Of a stretch of DNA of 6,990 nucleotides, positions 1 through 6,990 are shown piece by piece. The notes beneath the pieces are model-generated. The model ran no database searches, was not told where the DNA came from, and saw nothing but the letters and a program-made list of their open reading frames with translations. Every line of letters starts with the position of its first letter. The first letter of the stretch is position 1. Source of the DNA: Microbacteriaceae bacterium (GTDB lineage Bacteria > Actinomycetota > Actinomycetes > Actinomycetales > Microbacteriaceae); the NCBI GenBank assembly GCA_003454135.1, contig DMKW01000103.1, positions 38,411-45,400 of the forward strand, written 5' to 3'. The position numbers and the translations under genes are program-made.

Positions 1-1455
1 GGCATTTACCGCAAGCTTGCGAAGGGCGCCCCGGGCACCTTCCTGCTCGAGTCGGCCGAGCAGGGCGGCATCTGGTCCCGGTATTCGTTCATCGGGGTCT
101 CGAGCTTCGGCGTGCTCACCCAGGCGGCGGACGCGACGGGCGCGGATGTCGCGGCCTGGCTCGACTACGGACTATCCGCCGAGCGCGCGCTCGGCCCCGA
201 CGCGCCGACCGCGCCCCTCGAGGCGCTCGGCCACCTCTACGAACGCTGGGGCACCCCTCACGTGCCCGGGCATCCTCCGCTGACCGGCGGACTCGTCGGC
301 TTCATCGGCTGGGAGGCCATCCGCCAGATCGAGCGGCTGCCCGACGTGCCCCCCGCCGACTATTCGATCCCCGGCCAGGCCCTCAGTTTCGTGTCAGAGC
401 TCGTGGTCGTCGACCACCGCACGGGGGCCGTGCTGCTGATCGCCGCGGCGCTCAACGACGGGGCGGAGGCGGGTGACGCCCTGTGGGCCGACGCGCAGTC
501 GCGGCTCGATGGACTGCAATCGGAGCTCGCCGCACCGGCCGAGGCCTGGCTGGCCGAGGTGGATCTCACGATCACGCCGACGCCCGTGCCGCGCATCGCC
601 TCGGGCGACTTCCGGGCGGCGGTCGAACGGTCGAAGCAGTTCATCCGCGACGGTGACGTCTTCCAGGTCGTGATCTCGCAGCGGTTCGATCACGAGATCA
701 CCGCCCACCCGATCGACGTCTATCGTGTGCTGCGCACCCTCAACCCGAGCCCGTACATGTACCTGCTCTCCCTCGTCGCGCCGGACGGCGAACCATACTG
801 GATCGTCGGTTCCTCTCCCGAGGCGCTCGTGAAGGTGGAGAACAACCGGGTCTACATGCACCCGATCGCTGGATCCCGTCCACGCGGTGCCGGGCCGGAA
901 GAGGATCTGGCCCTCGCCGACGAGTTGCTCGCCGACCCGAAGGAACGGGCCGAGCACCTCATGCTCGTGGACCTCGCCCGCAACGACCTGCTCAAGGTGT
1001 GCGTGCCCGGCACGGTGGAGGTGAGCGAGTTCATGCAGGTGGAGCGCTTCAGCCACATCATGCACCTGGTGTCGTCGGTCGAGGGCGACCTGAGGCCGAA
1101 CGCCAACTCGATCGACGTGTTTCGCGCGACTTTTCCCGCCGGAACCCTTTCCGGCGCACCGAAGCCGCGTGCCCTCGAAATCATCGACGAGCTCGAGGTC
1201 GCCCAGCGCGGCCTCTACGGCGGGGTCGTCGGCTACTTCGGGTTCGCGGGCGACCTGGATCTCGCAATCGCGATCCGCACCGCGACGATCGCCGGGGGTG
1301 TGGCCCGAGTACAGGCAGGCGCCGGTCTCGTCGCCGATTCCGACCCCGAGACGGAGCACCAGGAGACCCGCAACAAGGCCGCGGCGCCGCTGCGCGCGGT
1401 CGCCGTCGCCAATGCCATGCGCCGCGTGAACGCCGCGCCCGAGGTCGGGGAGTGA
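1..1455 (+). CDS. trpE: Anthranilate synthase component I, TrpE (5'-truncated by window edge)
   Basis: This enzyme converts chorismate to anthranilate in the cytoplasm, using ammonia from the TrpG glutaminase subunit; it is the first committed step of tryptophan synthesis. The frame is open from base 1, giving 484 visible residues. Full-length TrpE is about 510-520, so a few tens of N-terminal residues and the start codon are missing. The tryptophan feedback motif LLES-x10-S lies at visible residues 15-29 (bases 43-87), so allosteric inhibition is probably retained. The chorismate-binding domain follows: DGDVFQVVISQRF (about 217-229), NPSPYMYLL, the PIAGS block (bases 862-876), the LVDLARNDL block, FPAGTLSGAPK (378-388), GGVVGYFGF (407-415) and a C-terminal QAGAG...ETRNKA block. 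The alanine in PIAGS places it with ammonia-using anthranilate synthases rather than water-using isochorismate synthases; the usual residue after PIAG is threonine. The stop codon overlaps the next start by 4 nt (GTGA), suggesting translational coupling. The identification is secure. Confidence 0.97.
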   Translation, partial: GIYRKLAKGAPGTFLLESAEQGGIWSRYSFIGVSSFGVLTQAADATGADVAAWLDYGLSAERALGPDAPTAPLEALGHLYERWGTPHVPGHPPLTGGLVGFIGWEAIRQIERLPDVPPADYSIPGQALSFVSELVVVDHRTGAVLLIAAALNDGAEAGDALWADAQSRLDGLQSELAAPAEAWLAEVDLTITPTPVPRIASGDFRAAVERSKQFIRDGDVFQVVISQRFDHEITAHPIDVYRVLRTLNPSPYMYLLSLVAPDGEPYWIVGSSPEALVKVENNRVYMHPIAGSRPRGAGPEEDLALADELLADPKERAEHLMLVDLARNDLLKVCVPGTVEVSEFMQVERFSHIMHLVSSVEGDLRPNANSIDVFRATFPAGTLSGAPKPRALEIIDELEVAQRGLYGGVVGYFGFAGDLDLAIAIRTATIAGGVARVQAGAGLVADSDPETEHQETRNKAAAPLRAVAVANAMRRVNAAPEVGE

Positions 1456-2045
1456 ACGGCAACAGACGGCTCAAGAACCTCGTGCTGCTCGCGGGAATCG
1501 TCGTGAGCGGGCTCACGCTGCTCACCTGGACCGGCCAGTGGTTCATCCTTCGGCTGGCGGCGTCGGGGTCGGGCAGGTCGATCATCGCCGTCACCGGTGA
1601 CGTCGCGGCGCCCGGGCTCATCGCCCTCGCCCTCGCCGGTCTTGCCCTCGTCGCGGCGCTCGCGATCGCCGGCCCGGTGTTCCGTGTGATTCTCGGCGTG
1701 CTGCAGGCCCTCATCGGCGTCACGGTCGCGCTATCGAGCGTTCTTGCCATCGCCGACCCCGTCGGGGCGTCGTCCACGGCAGTCACGACGGCGACGGGAG
1801 TGAGCGGCAAGGCGTCCGTCGCCGCGCTCGTCGTGTCGGTGTCCCAGACGGTGTGGCCCTGGATCGCCGCCGTCGTCGGCCTGTTGACGATCGCCCTCGG
1901 CATCGTCGTGCTCGTGAGCTTCCGGCGATGGCCGGGATCGTCCCGGCGCTACCAGCCGGTTCGATTCGAAGCGGAGCAGCCGGGGGCCAACCCGGTGTCG
2001 GATTGGGACACGTTGAGCGGCGGGAGCGATCCGACGTCACGCTAG
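1452..2045 (+). CDS. Trp-region conserved membrane protein (TIGR02234-like), function unknown
   Basis: This is a 197-residue protein of the family annotated as a tryptophan-associated or Trp-region membrane protein. No biochemical role is established for it. I see a short basic N-terminus (NRRLKN) followed by four likely membrane helices, at about residues 8-26, 53-72, 76-100 and 135-156. The first helix ends in an LLTWTGQWF segment that resembles the family's characteristic aromatic stretch. The cytoplasm-like C-terminal tail ends with a WDTLSGGSDPT motif (185-195), also typical of the family. The GTG start at 1452 overlaps the trpE stop as GTGA, and GAGG at 1441-1444 gives a 7-nt Shine-Dalgarno spacing. 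The same frame is open back to 999, but that part lies wholly inside trpE and is rejected. Operon position suggests a link with tryptophan or aromatic metabolism, possibly transport or sensing, but that is only inference. Confidence 0.88.
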   Translation: MNGNRRLKNLVLLAGIVVSGLTLLTWTGQWFILRLAASGSGRSIIAVTGDVAAPGLIALALAGLALVAALAIAGPVFRVILGVLQALIGVTVALSSVLAIADPVGASSTAVTTATGVSGKASVAALVVSVSQTVWPWIAAVVGLLTIALGIVVLVSFRRWPGSSRRYQPVRFEAEQPGANPVSDWDTLSGGSDPTSR

Positions 2046-2048
2046 ACT
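2043..2048 (+). promoter_or_regulatory. Possible -10 element TAGACT (weak internal promoter candidate)
   Basis: TAGACT fits the loose actinobacterial -10 pattern TANNNT. Its first three bases are also the TAG stop codon of the upstream membrane protein. Transcription starting about 7 nt downstream would give a leader of roughly 20 nt containing the AAAGGAG ribosome site. No good -35 lies at 16-19 nt; the nearest TTGAGC (2013-2018) is 24 nt away. Overlap with a stop codon means the match may be chance. Confidence 0.25.
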
Positions 2049-2064
2049 TTTGGCTGAGCACCCA

Positions 2065-2072
2065 CAAAGGAG
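2065..2072 (+). promoter_or_regulatory. Strong ribosome binding site that fixes the GTG start at 2077
   Basis: AAAGGAGA at 2065-2072 is the closest match to a consensus Shine-Dalgarno sequence in the window. Its AAGGAG core (2067-2072 if read from the second A pair) ends 4 nt before GTG 2077, which is short but workable. It selects GTG 2077 over an in-frame TTG at 2050, which lies upstream of the site. Confidence 0.75.
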
Positions 2073-2076
2073 ACCT

Positions 2077-2307
2077 GTGAGCGACGAATTTCCAGAGCCG
2101 GGCGAAGGCAACTCGCCCGCATCCTGGACCGCTGTAATCATCATGCTGGTGGCGTTCACCATCGGCACGGTCGCATTTTTCTTCGACCTGCCGGTGGTCG
2201 TCTGGGCGTCGGCGGTGCTCGTGGTGATCGGGCTCGTCGTTGGCTTCGCATTGGCCCGCATGGGCTACGGCGTCAACGGCCCGAAGTACTCCGTGAAGGA
2301 CCACTAA
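2077..2307 (+). CDS. Small HGxxPAAW-family membrane protein, function unknown
   Basis: This 76-residue protein sits between the Trp-region membrane protein and trpC, the usual place for the small actinobacterial HGxxPAAW family. An acidic N-terminus (SDEFPEPGE) leads into the motif EGNSPASWTAV at residues 10-20. Two membrane helices follow, at about 17-36 and 39-60, and a short polar tail begins LARMGYGVNGPKY. The protein is probably a helical hairpin in the cytoplasmic membrane. The name-giving histidine is replaced by Glu10 and the second alanine of PAAW by Ser16, so the motif is only partly kept; helix layout and position still support the family. Start choice rests on the AAAGGAG site. 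The GAAGGA near its 3' end (2295-2300) probably serves as the ribosome site for trpC, 4 nt downstream of the stop. No function is known. Confidence 0.85.
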   Translation: MSDEFPEPGEGNSPASWTAVIIMLVAFTIGTVAFFFDLPVVVWASAVLVVIGLVVGFALARMGYGVNGPKYSVKDH

Positions 2308-2318
2308 CACGGTGTTAG
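2304..2318. repeat. Perfect 15-nt palindrome across the stop codon and trpC start
   Basis: CTAACAC-G-GTGTTAG has two 7-bp arms around a single central base. It includes the TAA stop of the small membrane protein gene (2305-2307) and the GTG start of trpC (2312-2314). As DNA it resembles a short operator. As RNA, a 1-nt loop is impossible, so the likely form is a 5-bp stem (CTAAC/GTTAG) with the loop ACGGT at 2309-2313, which would place most of the start codon in the loop. Neither role is shown; chance is possible. Confidence 0.4.
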
Positions 2319-3081
2319 CCGATCTCGTAGCCGGAGCCCTCCACGACGCTTCGGACCGTCGCGCTGCACGCAGCCTCGCCGAGGTTGAAGCCGCCGCGTT
2401 CTCCCGTGTCCCCGCGATCGACGCCCTCGCGGCCCTGGCCCCTGCCGACCGCGTGAAGATCATCGCCGAAGTGAAGCGATCTAGCCCCTCCCGGGGGGCC
2501 CTCGCCGACATCCCCGATCCCGCCGGTCTCGCGGCCTCCTACGAACGAGGTGGCGCGAGCGCCATCAGCGTGCTCACCGAGCGGCGCAAGTTCGGCGGTT
2601 CGCTCGCCGACCTCGAGGCCGTGCGCGACGCCGTGCGCCTGCCGGTGTTGCGCAAGGATTTCATCGCGGAGCCATACCAGGTGTTCGAGGCGCGCGCCGC
2701 CGGTGCCGACCTCGTGCTGCTTATCGTGGCCGCGCTCGACCAGCCCACCCTCCTCGAGCTGTTCACACTCACGAGGGAGCTCGGGATGGCCGCCCTGGTC
2801 GAAACGCACAGCGCGGAGGAGCTCTCCAGGGCCCTCGACATCGGCGCGGGGCTCGTGGGCGTCAACGCCCGCGACCTCACGACCTTCGAGCTCGACCAGG
2901 AACTCTTCGGGCGTCTAGCCGGGCACATCCCGTCCGGAGTGATCCGCGTCGCAGAGTCCGCGGTGAAGACGGCGGCCGACGTGGCCCACTACCGCGAAGC
3001 CGGCGCAGACGTCGTGCTCGTGGGCGAAGCCCTCGTCACGGGGGATCCCGTGCGCACCCTCGCAGAATTCCTGGCCGCCTG

Positions 3082-3082
<1 letters not shown>
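2312..3082 (+). CDS. trpC: Indole-3-glycerol phosphate synthase, TrpC
   Basis: TrpC closes the ring of carboxyphenylamino-deoxyribulose phosphate, releasing CO2 and water, to give indole-3-glycerol phosphate. The 256-residue length is that of a single-function enzyme, without the TrpF fusion found in E. coli. The (beta/alpha)8 barrel carries the expected active-site residues: IIAEVKRSSPS (Glu53, Lys55, Ser58), LTERRKFGGSL (Glu90, Phe94), VLRKDF (catalytic Lys115), LVETHS (Glu164), VGVNARDL (Asn185, Arg187) and AESAVKT (Glu215, Ser216). A phosphate-binding VLVGEALVTG lies near the end. The GTG start at 2312 gives the family's usual N-terminus (VLADLVAGAL), and GAAGGA at 2295-2300 is an acceptable ribosome site with an 11-nt spacer. 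The stop overlaps the trpB ATG by one base (TGATG). Because there is no TrpF domain, the isomerase step must come from another gene, in actinobacteria usually the dual HisA/TrpF enzyme PriA. Confidence 0.97.
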
Positions 3083-4325
<1,243 letters not shown>

Positions 4326-4329
<4 letters not shown>

Positions 4330-5111
4330 CCGGCGTCGAATCGGTCATCGCCGCGCGCAAGGCCGCCGGAAGCGGCGCGCTCATCGGCTACCTTCCGGCC
4401 GGATTTCCCGACCTGCGCACGAGCATCGACGCTGCGGTGGCCCTCGCCGAGAACGGCGTCGACGTGATCGAACTCGGCCTGCCGTATTCCGACCCCGTCA
4501 TGGACGGCTCGGTGATCCAGGCAGCGACCCTCCAGGCGCTCAAGGGTGGATTCCGCATCCGCCACGGCTTCGAGGCGGTTGCGGAGATCACGTCGCGTGT
4601 CGACGTGCCCGTTCTCGTCATGACTTATTGGAACCCCGTCCTGCAGTGGGGCGTCGACCGGTTCGCCGACGAATTGCTCGCCGCCGGTGGTGCCGGGCTC
4701 ATCACCCCCGACCTCATCCCCGACGAGGCCGACGAATGGCTCGCCGCCTCTGAGCGCACCGGCCTCGACCGGGTGTTCCTCGCCGCGCCGTCGTCCACGG
4801 ACGAACGGCTCGCGCAGGCCGTCGCGAAGAGCCGCGGATTCGTGTACGCGGTGTCCACGATGGGCATCACGGGCGCGCGAAGCGATGTCGACATCGCCGC
4901 GAAGACCCTCGTGGCGCGGCTGCGTGCCGCCGGGGCGACGTCGACGTGCGTCGGTCTCGGCATCTCCAGCGCCGAACAGGTTCGGGAAGTCCTGCAGTAC
5001 GCAGACGGGGCGATTGTGGGCTCCGCCCTCGTCAAGGCCCTCTCCGATGGCGGAGTCGCCGCCGTCGCCGCCGCGGCGTCCCGCTTGGCGGCGGGCTGTA
5101 CGCTTAGCTAG
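4326..5111 (+). CDS. trpA: Tryptophan synthase alpha chain, TrpA
   Basis: TrpA splits indole-3-glycerol phosphate into indole and glyceraldehyde 3-phosphate and passes indole through a tunnel to TrpB. The 261 residues form a TIM barrel. The catalytic pair is visible as Glu49 in DVIELGLPYSDPVMDG and Asp60 in the same block. Other family blocks are GYLPAGFPD (21-29), MTYWNPVLQWG (99-109), LITPDLIPDE (125-134), STMGITGAR (177-185, loop 6), VGLGISSAEQV (209-219) and the phosphate-binding GAIVGSALV. The GTG at 4326 overlaps the trpB stop as GTGA, the same coupling arrangement as trpE and its neighbour. The stop TAG at 5109-5111 is in the same frame as the following lgt gene, 36 nt upstream of its start. 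The C-terminus (AASRLAAGCTLS) is of normal length. Nothing suggests decay. Confidence 0.98.
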
Positions 5112-5136
5112 TTCTCCGCAGCTCCAGTACGAAAGG
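5099..5136 (+). promoter_or_regulatory. trpA-lgt junction: weak -10-like TACGCT and GAAAGG ribosome site
   Basis: TACGCT at 5099-5104 overlaps the 3' end of trpA and fits TANNNT, but no -35 is found at the right distance. TTGGCG at 5085-5090 leaves only 8 nt to it. GAAAGG at 5131-5136 is a fair ribosome site 11 nt before the TTG start of lgt. I see no terminator hairpin with a U-tract, so read-through from trpA into lgt is likely. Confidence 0.25.
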
Positions 5137-5147
5137 CACCCTGGATC

Positions 5148-6239
5148 TTGGCTCTCCCCGCAAGCATTCCCAGTCCCGACGCGTCGTGGCAGGTCTTCAA
5201 TCTCGGCAAGTGGCTTCGGGACATCGGTCTCACGTGGTTCGGATACGACATCAACATCCGTGCGTATGCCATCTGCATCCTGATCGGCATCGTCGCGGCG
5301 ACGATCATGACCTACTACCGGCTCAAGCGTCGTGGCGCGGACGGCGGGGTCGTGCTCGACATCGCGCTGTGGGCGGTGCCATTCGGCATCGTCGGCGCGC
5401 GCATCTTCCACGTGCTCACGCACCCGGACGACTACTTCGGCCCGAATCACCCGTTCTGGCATGTGTTCGCCATCTGGGAGGGCGGCATCGCCATCTTCGG
5501 CGCACTCATCTTCGGGGCACTGGGCGCCTACATCGGCTGCCGCGTCTCCGGGGTGCGGTTCTGGAGCTTCGCGGATGCCCTCGCGCCCGGCCTCCTGCTC
5601 GCCCAGGCGTTCGGTCGTTTCGGCAACTGGTTCAACCACGAGCTGTTCGGCATCCCCACCGACCTCCCGTGGGGGCTCCAGATCGAGTCGACCAACTCGG
5701 CCTTCCCGGCCGGGCTCCCCGCCGGCACGCTCTTCCAGCCGACGTTCCTCTACGAGATCATCTGGAACGTCATCGGCGTCGCCGTGATCATCCTCATCGA
5801 GCGAAAGCACAGCCTGCGCCGGGCCGAGATCCTCGGCGTGCGCGTTCCGGCGCTCGTGCCGGGCGCATACCGGCTGCAGTGGGGCACGGTGCTCGCCGTC
5901 TACCTCATCTGGTACGGCGTCGGCCGCAGCTACCTCGAGTCGATCCGCATCGATCCGAGCGAGATCTTCCTCGGCATCCGCACCAATGTTTGGGCGGCCT
6001 TCGGCGCGATCGTCGTCGGCATCGTGATCTTCGCCGTGCAGTCTCGCAGGCACCCGGGCCTCGAACCGAGCGTCTATCAGCCGGGTCGCGAATGGTCGCC
6101 CGCGGCTGCGGTAGACTCTGATGACACGTACACGGACAGCGACGAAGATGGCAACGATGCCGAGCTCGCCACCACAACACCGTCCAGAACGTCGAAAGCC
6201 AGGAAGTCCGTCACAAGCGAGGCTGGCCCAAGGTCGTAA
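5148..6239 (+). CDS. lgt: Prolipoprotein diacylglyceryl transferase, Lgt
   Basis: Lgt moves a diacylglyceryl group from phosphatidylglycerol to the lipobox cysteine of prolipoproteins, the first lipoprotein maturation step, in the cytoplasmic membrane. The 363 residues show about seven membrane helices (roughly 36-57, 70-90, 105-131, 140-156, 196-217, 244-262, 280-298). The signature GRFGNWFNHELFG occupies 156-168, with Arg157 and Asn160 matching E. coli Arg143 and Asn146. WYGVGRSYLES contains Arg260, matching E. coli Arg239, and Tyr40 matches Tyr26. The position of E. coli His103 is Phe117 here (GGIAIFGAL), which I believe is usual in actinobacteria. TTG 5148 is the first permitted start after the in-frame stop at 5109-5111, and the recognisable N-terminus SIPSPDASW follows it directly. 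The tail after about residue 305 is not membrane-embedded: an acidic stretch (323-339) is followed by a basic, Ser/Thr-rich end. Position after trpA is shared by many actinobacteria. Confidence 0.96.
   Translation: MALPASIPSPDASWQVFNLGKWLRDIGLTWFGYDINIRAYAICILIGIVAATIMTYYRLKRRGADGGVVLDIALWAVPFGIVGARIFHVLTHPDDYFGPNHPFWHVFAIWEGGIAIFGALIFGALGAYIGCRVSGVRFWSFADALAPGLLLAQAFGRFGNWFNHELFGIPTDLPWGLQIESTNSAFPAGLPAGTLFQPTFLYEIIWNVIGVAVIILIERKHSLRRAEILGVRVPALVPGAYRLQWGTVLAVYLIWYGVGRSYLESIRIDPSEIFLGIRTNVWAAFGAIVVGIVIFAVQSRRHPGLEPSVYQPGREWSPAAAVDSDDTYTDSDEDGNDAELATTTPSRTSKARKSVTSEAGPRS
6112..6117 (+). promoter_or_regulatory. Possible -10 element TAGACT for gltB
   Basis: TAGACT within GGTAGACTCTGATGAC, inside the acidic-tail region of lgt, is the same hexamer as at 2043-2048. 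A transcript starting about 7 nt downstream would have a leader of roughly 225 nt before the gltB ATG. No -35 hexamer is clear at 16-19 nt upstream. It is a candidate only. Confidence 0.25.
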
Positions 6240-6349
6240 TTGAAACGGCGTCACAGGTAACGGGCCGGATCCGAGGCTCGATTGCCTTCATCCTCCCCGG
6301 GCCAGCGAAGTCCCACACGCCCTGATTTCTCTCGTGAGGACGGTTCAGA
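6240..6349 (+). other. lgt-gltB intergenic region, gltB leader and ribosome site
   Basis: These 110 nt are the longest non-coding stretch in the window. I find no convincing terminator: GGCC at 6263-6266 can pair with GGCC at 6300-6303 for only 4 bp, and no U-run follows. GGATCC at 6267-6272 is a trivial palindrome. GAGGA at 6336-6340 is a good ribosome site, 9 nt before the gltB ATG. I cannot recognise a riboswitch or a known regulator site. Confidence 0.5.
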
Positions 6350-6990
6350 ATGGCTCTCACGCCAGCCTTTTCCCGGTTTAGCGCGGTACCCGCGGCATCC
6401 GGCATGTACGACCCCGGTCGTGAACGTGACGCGTGCGGTCTCGCCATGGTCGCAACGCTGCGCGGCACGGCCGGGCACGACATCATCGATGCGGCCCTCG
6501 GCGCCCTGCGCAACCTCGAACATCGCGGTGCGATCGGGTCGGACGCCGGCACCGGCGACGGCGCCGGCATCGTGACACAGATCCCGGATGCCTTCCTGCG
6601 CGCCGTGGTGGACTTCGACCTCCCCGCGGTGGGCCGCTACGTCGTCGGAACGGCGTTTCTGCCCACCGACATCGACGAGCGCGTCGACATCAAGCGCGGA
6701 ATCGAGGCCCTCGCGGTCGAGGAGGGTCTTCGCGTGCTCGGCTGGCGTGACGTGCCGGTTCGGCCGGACGGCCTCGGCAACCTCGCGCGCGAGGCGATGC
6801 CGTTCTTCGAACAGGTGTTCCTCTCGAGCACCCGGCCGGCGACCGACGGCGACCCGGTTCACGGCATCGCGCTCGACCGGCAGTCGTTCCGCCTGCGCAA
6901 GCGTGCCGAGCGTGAGCTCAACGCCTATTTCCCCTCGCTCAGCTCCCGCACCATCGTCTACAAGGGCATGGTCACGACGCTGCAGCTCGA
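6350..6990 (+). CDS. gltB: Glutamate synthase large subunit, GltB (3'-truncated by window edge)
   Basis: GltB forms glutamate from glutamine and 2-oxoglutarate, working with the NADPH-oxidising GltD subunit. Only 213 complete codons of a gene normally near 1,500 codons are present. They cover the start of the class II (Ntn-type) glutamine amidotransferase domain. The putative nucleophile is Cys29 in ERDACGLAMVATLRG; as in the family, a short N-terminal propeptide, here 28 residues, would be cleaved to expose it. ALRNLEHRGAIGSDAGTGDGAGI follows (residues 52-74), a family hallmark, and YKGMVTTLQL (204-213) comes just before the window ends. ATG 6350 is the first start after an in-frame TGA at 6335-6337 and has GAGGA 9 nt upstream. 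Met19 is an alternative start but has no visible ribosome site and would leave a 10-residue propeptide. gltD is expected downstream. Confidence 0.96.
   Translation, partial: MALTPAFSRFSAVPAASGMYDPGRERDACGLAMVATLRGTAGHDIIDAALGALRNLEHRGAIGSDAGTGDGAGIVTQIPDAFLRAVVDFDLPAVGRYVVGTAFLPTDIDERVDIKRGIEALAVEEGLRVLGWRDVPVRPDGLGNLAREAMPFFEQVFLSSTRPATDGDPVHGIALDRQSFRLRKRAERELNAYFPSLSSRTIVYKGMVTTLQL

Noticed and set aside
394..1359. A 321-codon open frame on the minus strand opposite trpE
   Set aside because: It shows the same composition artefact, with no recognisable domain, lying opposite conserved TrpE motifs.
999..1451. N-terminal extension of the Trp-region membrane protein frame
   Set aside because: The extension is Arg-rich and lies fully inside trpE in another frame. 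The family's N-terminus and the GAGG ribosome site fit GTG 1452.
2050..2076. Upstream TTG start for the small HGxxPAAW-type protein
   Set aside because: The strong AAAGGAG site at 2065-2072 lies inside this extension and points to GTG 2077; the added residues do not resemble the family.
6262..6303. GGCC-containing inverted repeat as a terminator between lgt and gltB
   Set aside because: Only 4 bp pair across a loop of more than 30 nt, and no U-tract follows.

Overview
The window is an ordinary chromosomal segment of a high-GC Gram-positive bacterium, most likely an actinobacterium of the family Microbacteriaceae. The signs are strong G/C preference at third codon positions, frequent GTG starts and one TTG start, and a gene order known from actinobacteria. 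That order is trpE, Trp-region membrane protein, small HGxxPAAW-type protein, trpC, trpB, trpA, lgt, gltB. The family placement comes from protein character and synteny, not from a search.

Layout: bases 1-1455 hold trpE, which has lost its N-terminus at the window edge. A four-helix membrane protein (1452-2045) and a 76-residue two-helix protein (2077-2307) follow; both are conserved in actinobacterial trp loci but have no established function. trpC (2312-3082), trpB (3082-4329) and trpA (4326-5111) come next, then lgt (5148-6239). The start of gltB (from 6350) runs off the right edge. All genes are on the + strand. Three junctions overlap by 1 or 4 nt (trpE/membrane protein, trpC/trpB, trpB/trpA) and three gaps are 4, 31 and 36 nt, so trpE through lgt reads as one tightly coupled operon. 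The 110-nt lgt-gltB gap is the largest non-coding stretch.

Function: TrpE makes anthranilate from chorismate with ammonia supplied by a glutaminase subunit not seen here. TrpC makes indole-3-glycerol phosphate, and TrpA/TrpB turn that into tryptophan. trpG, trpD and trpF are absent from the window; in actinobacteria they are usually elsewhere, with PriA covering the TrpF step. Lgt carries out the first step of lipoprotein maturation, and GltB is the large subunit of glutamate synthase. Neither belongs to the tryptophan pathway.

No mobile element, CRISPR array, RNA gene or phage sequence was seen, and nothing looks like an undescribed system. The points most worth a second look are a 15-nt perfect palindrome spanning the trpC start codon, the two uncharacterised membrane proteins inside the trp operon, and two TAGACT -10-like hexamers at gene boundaries that could be internal promoters.
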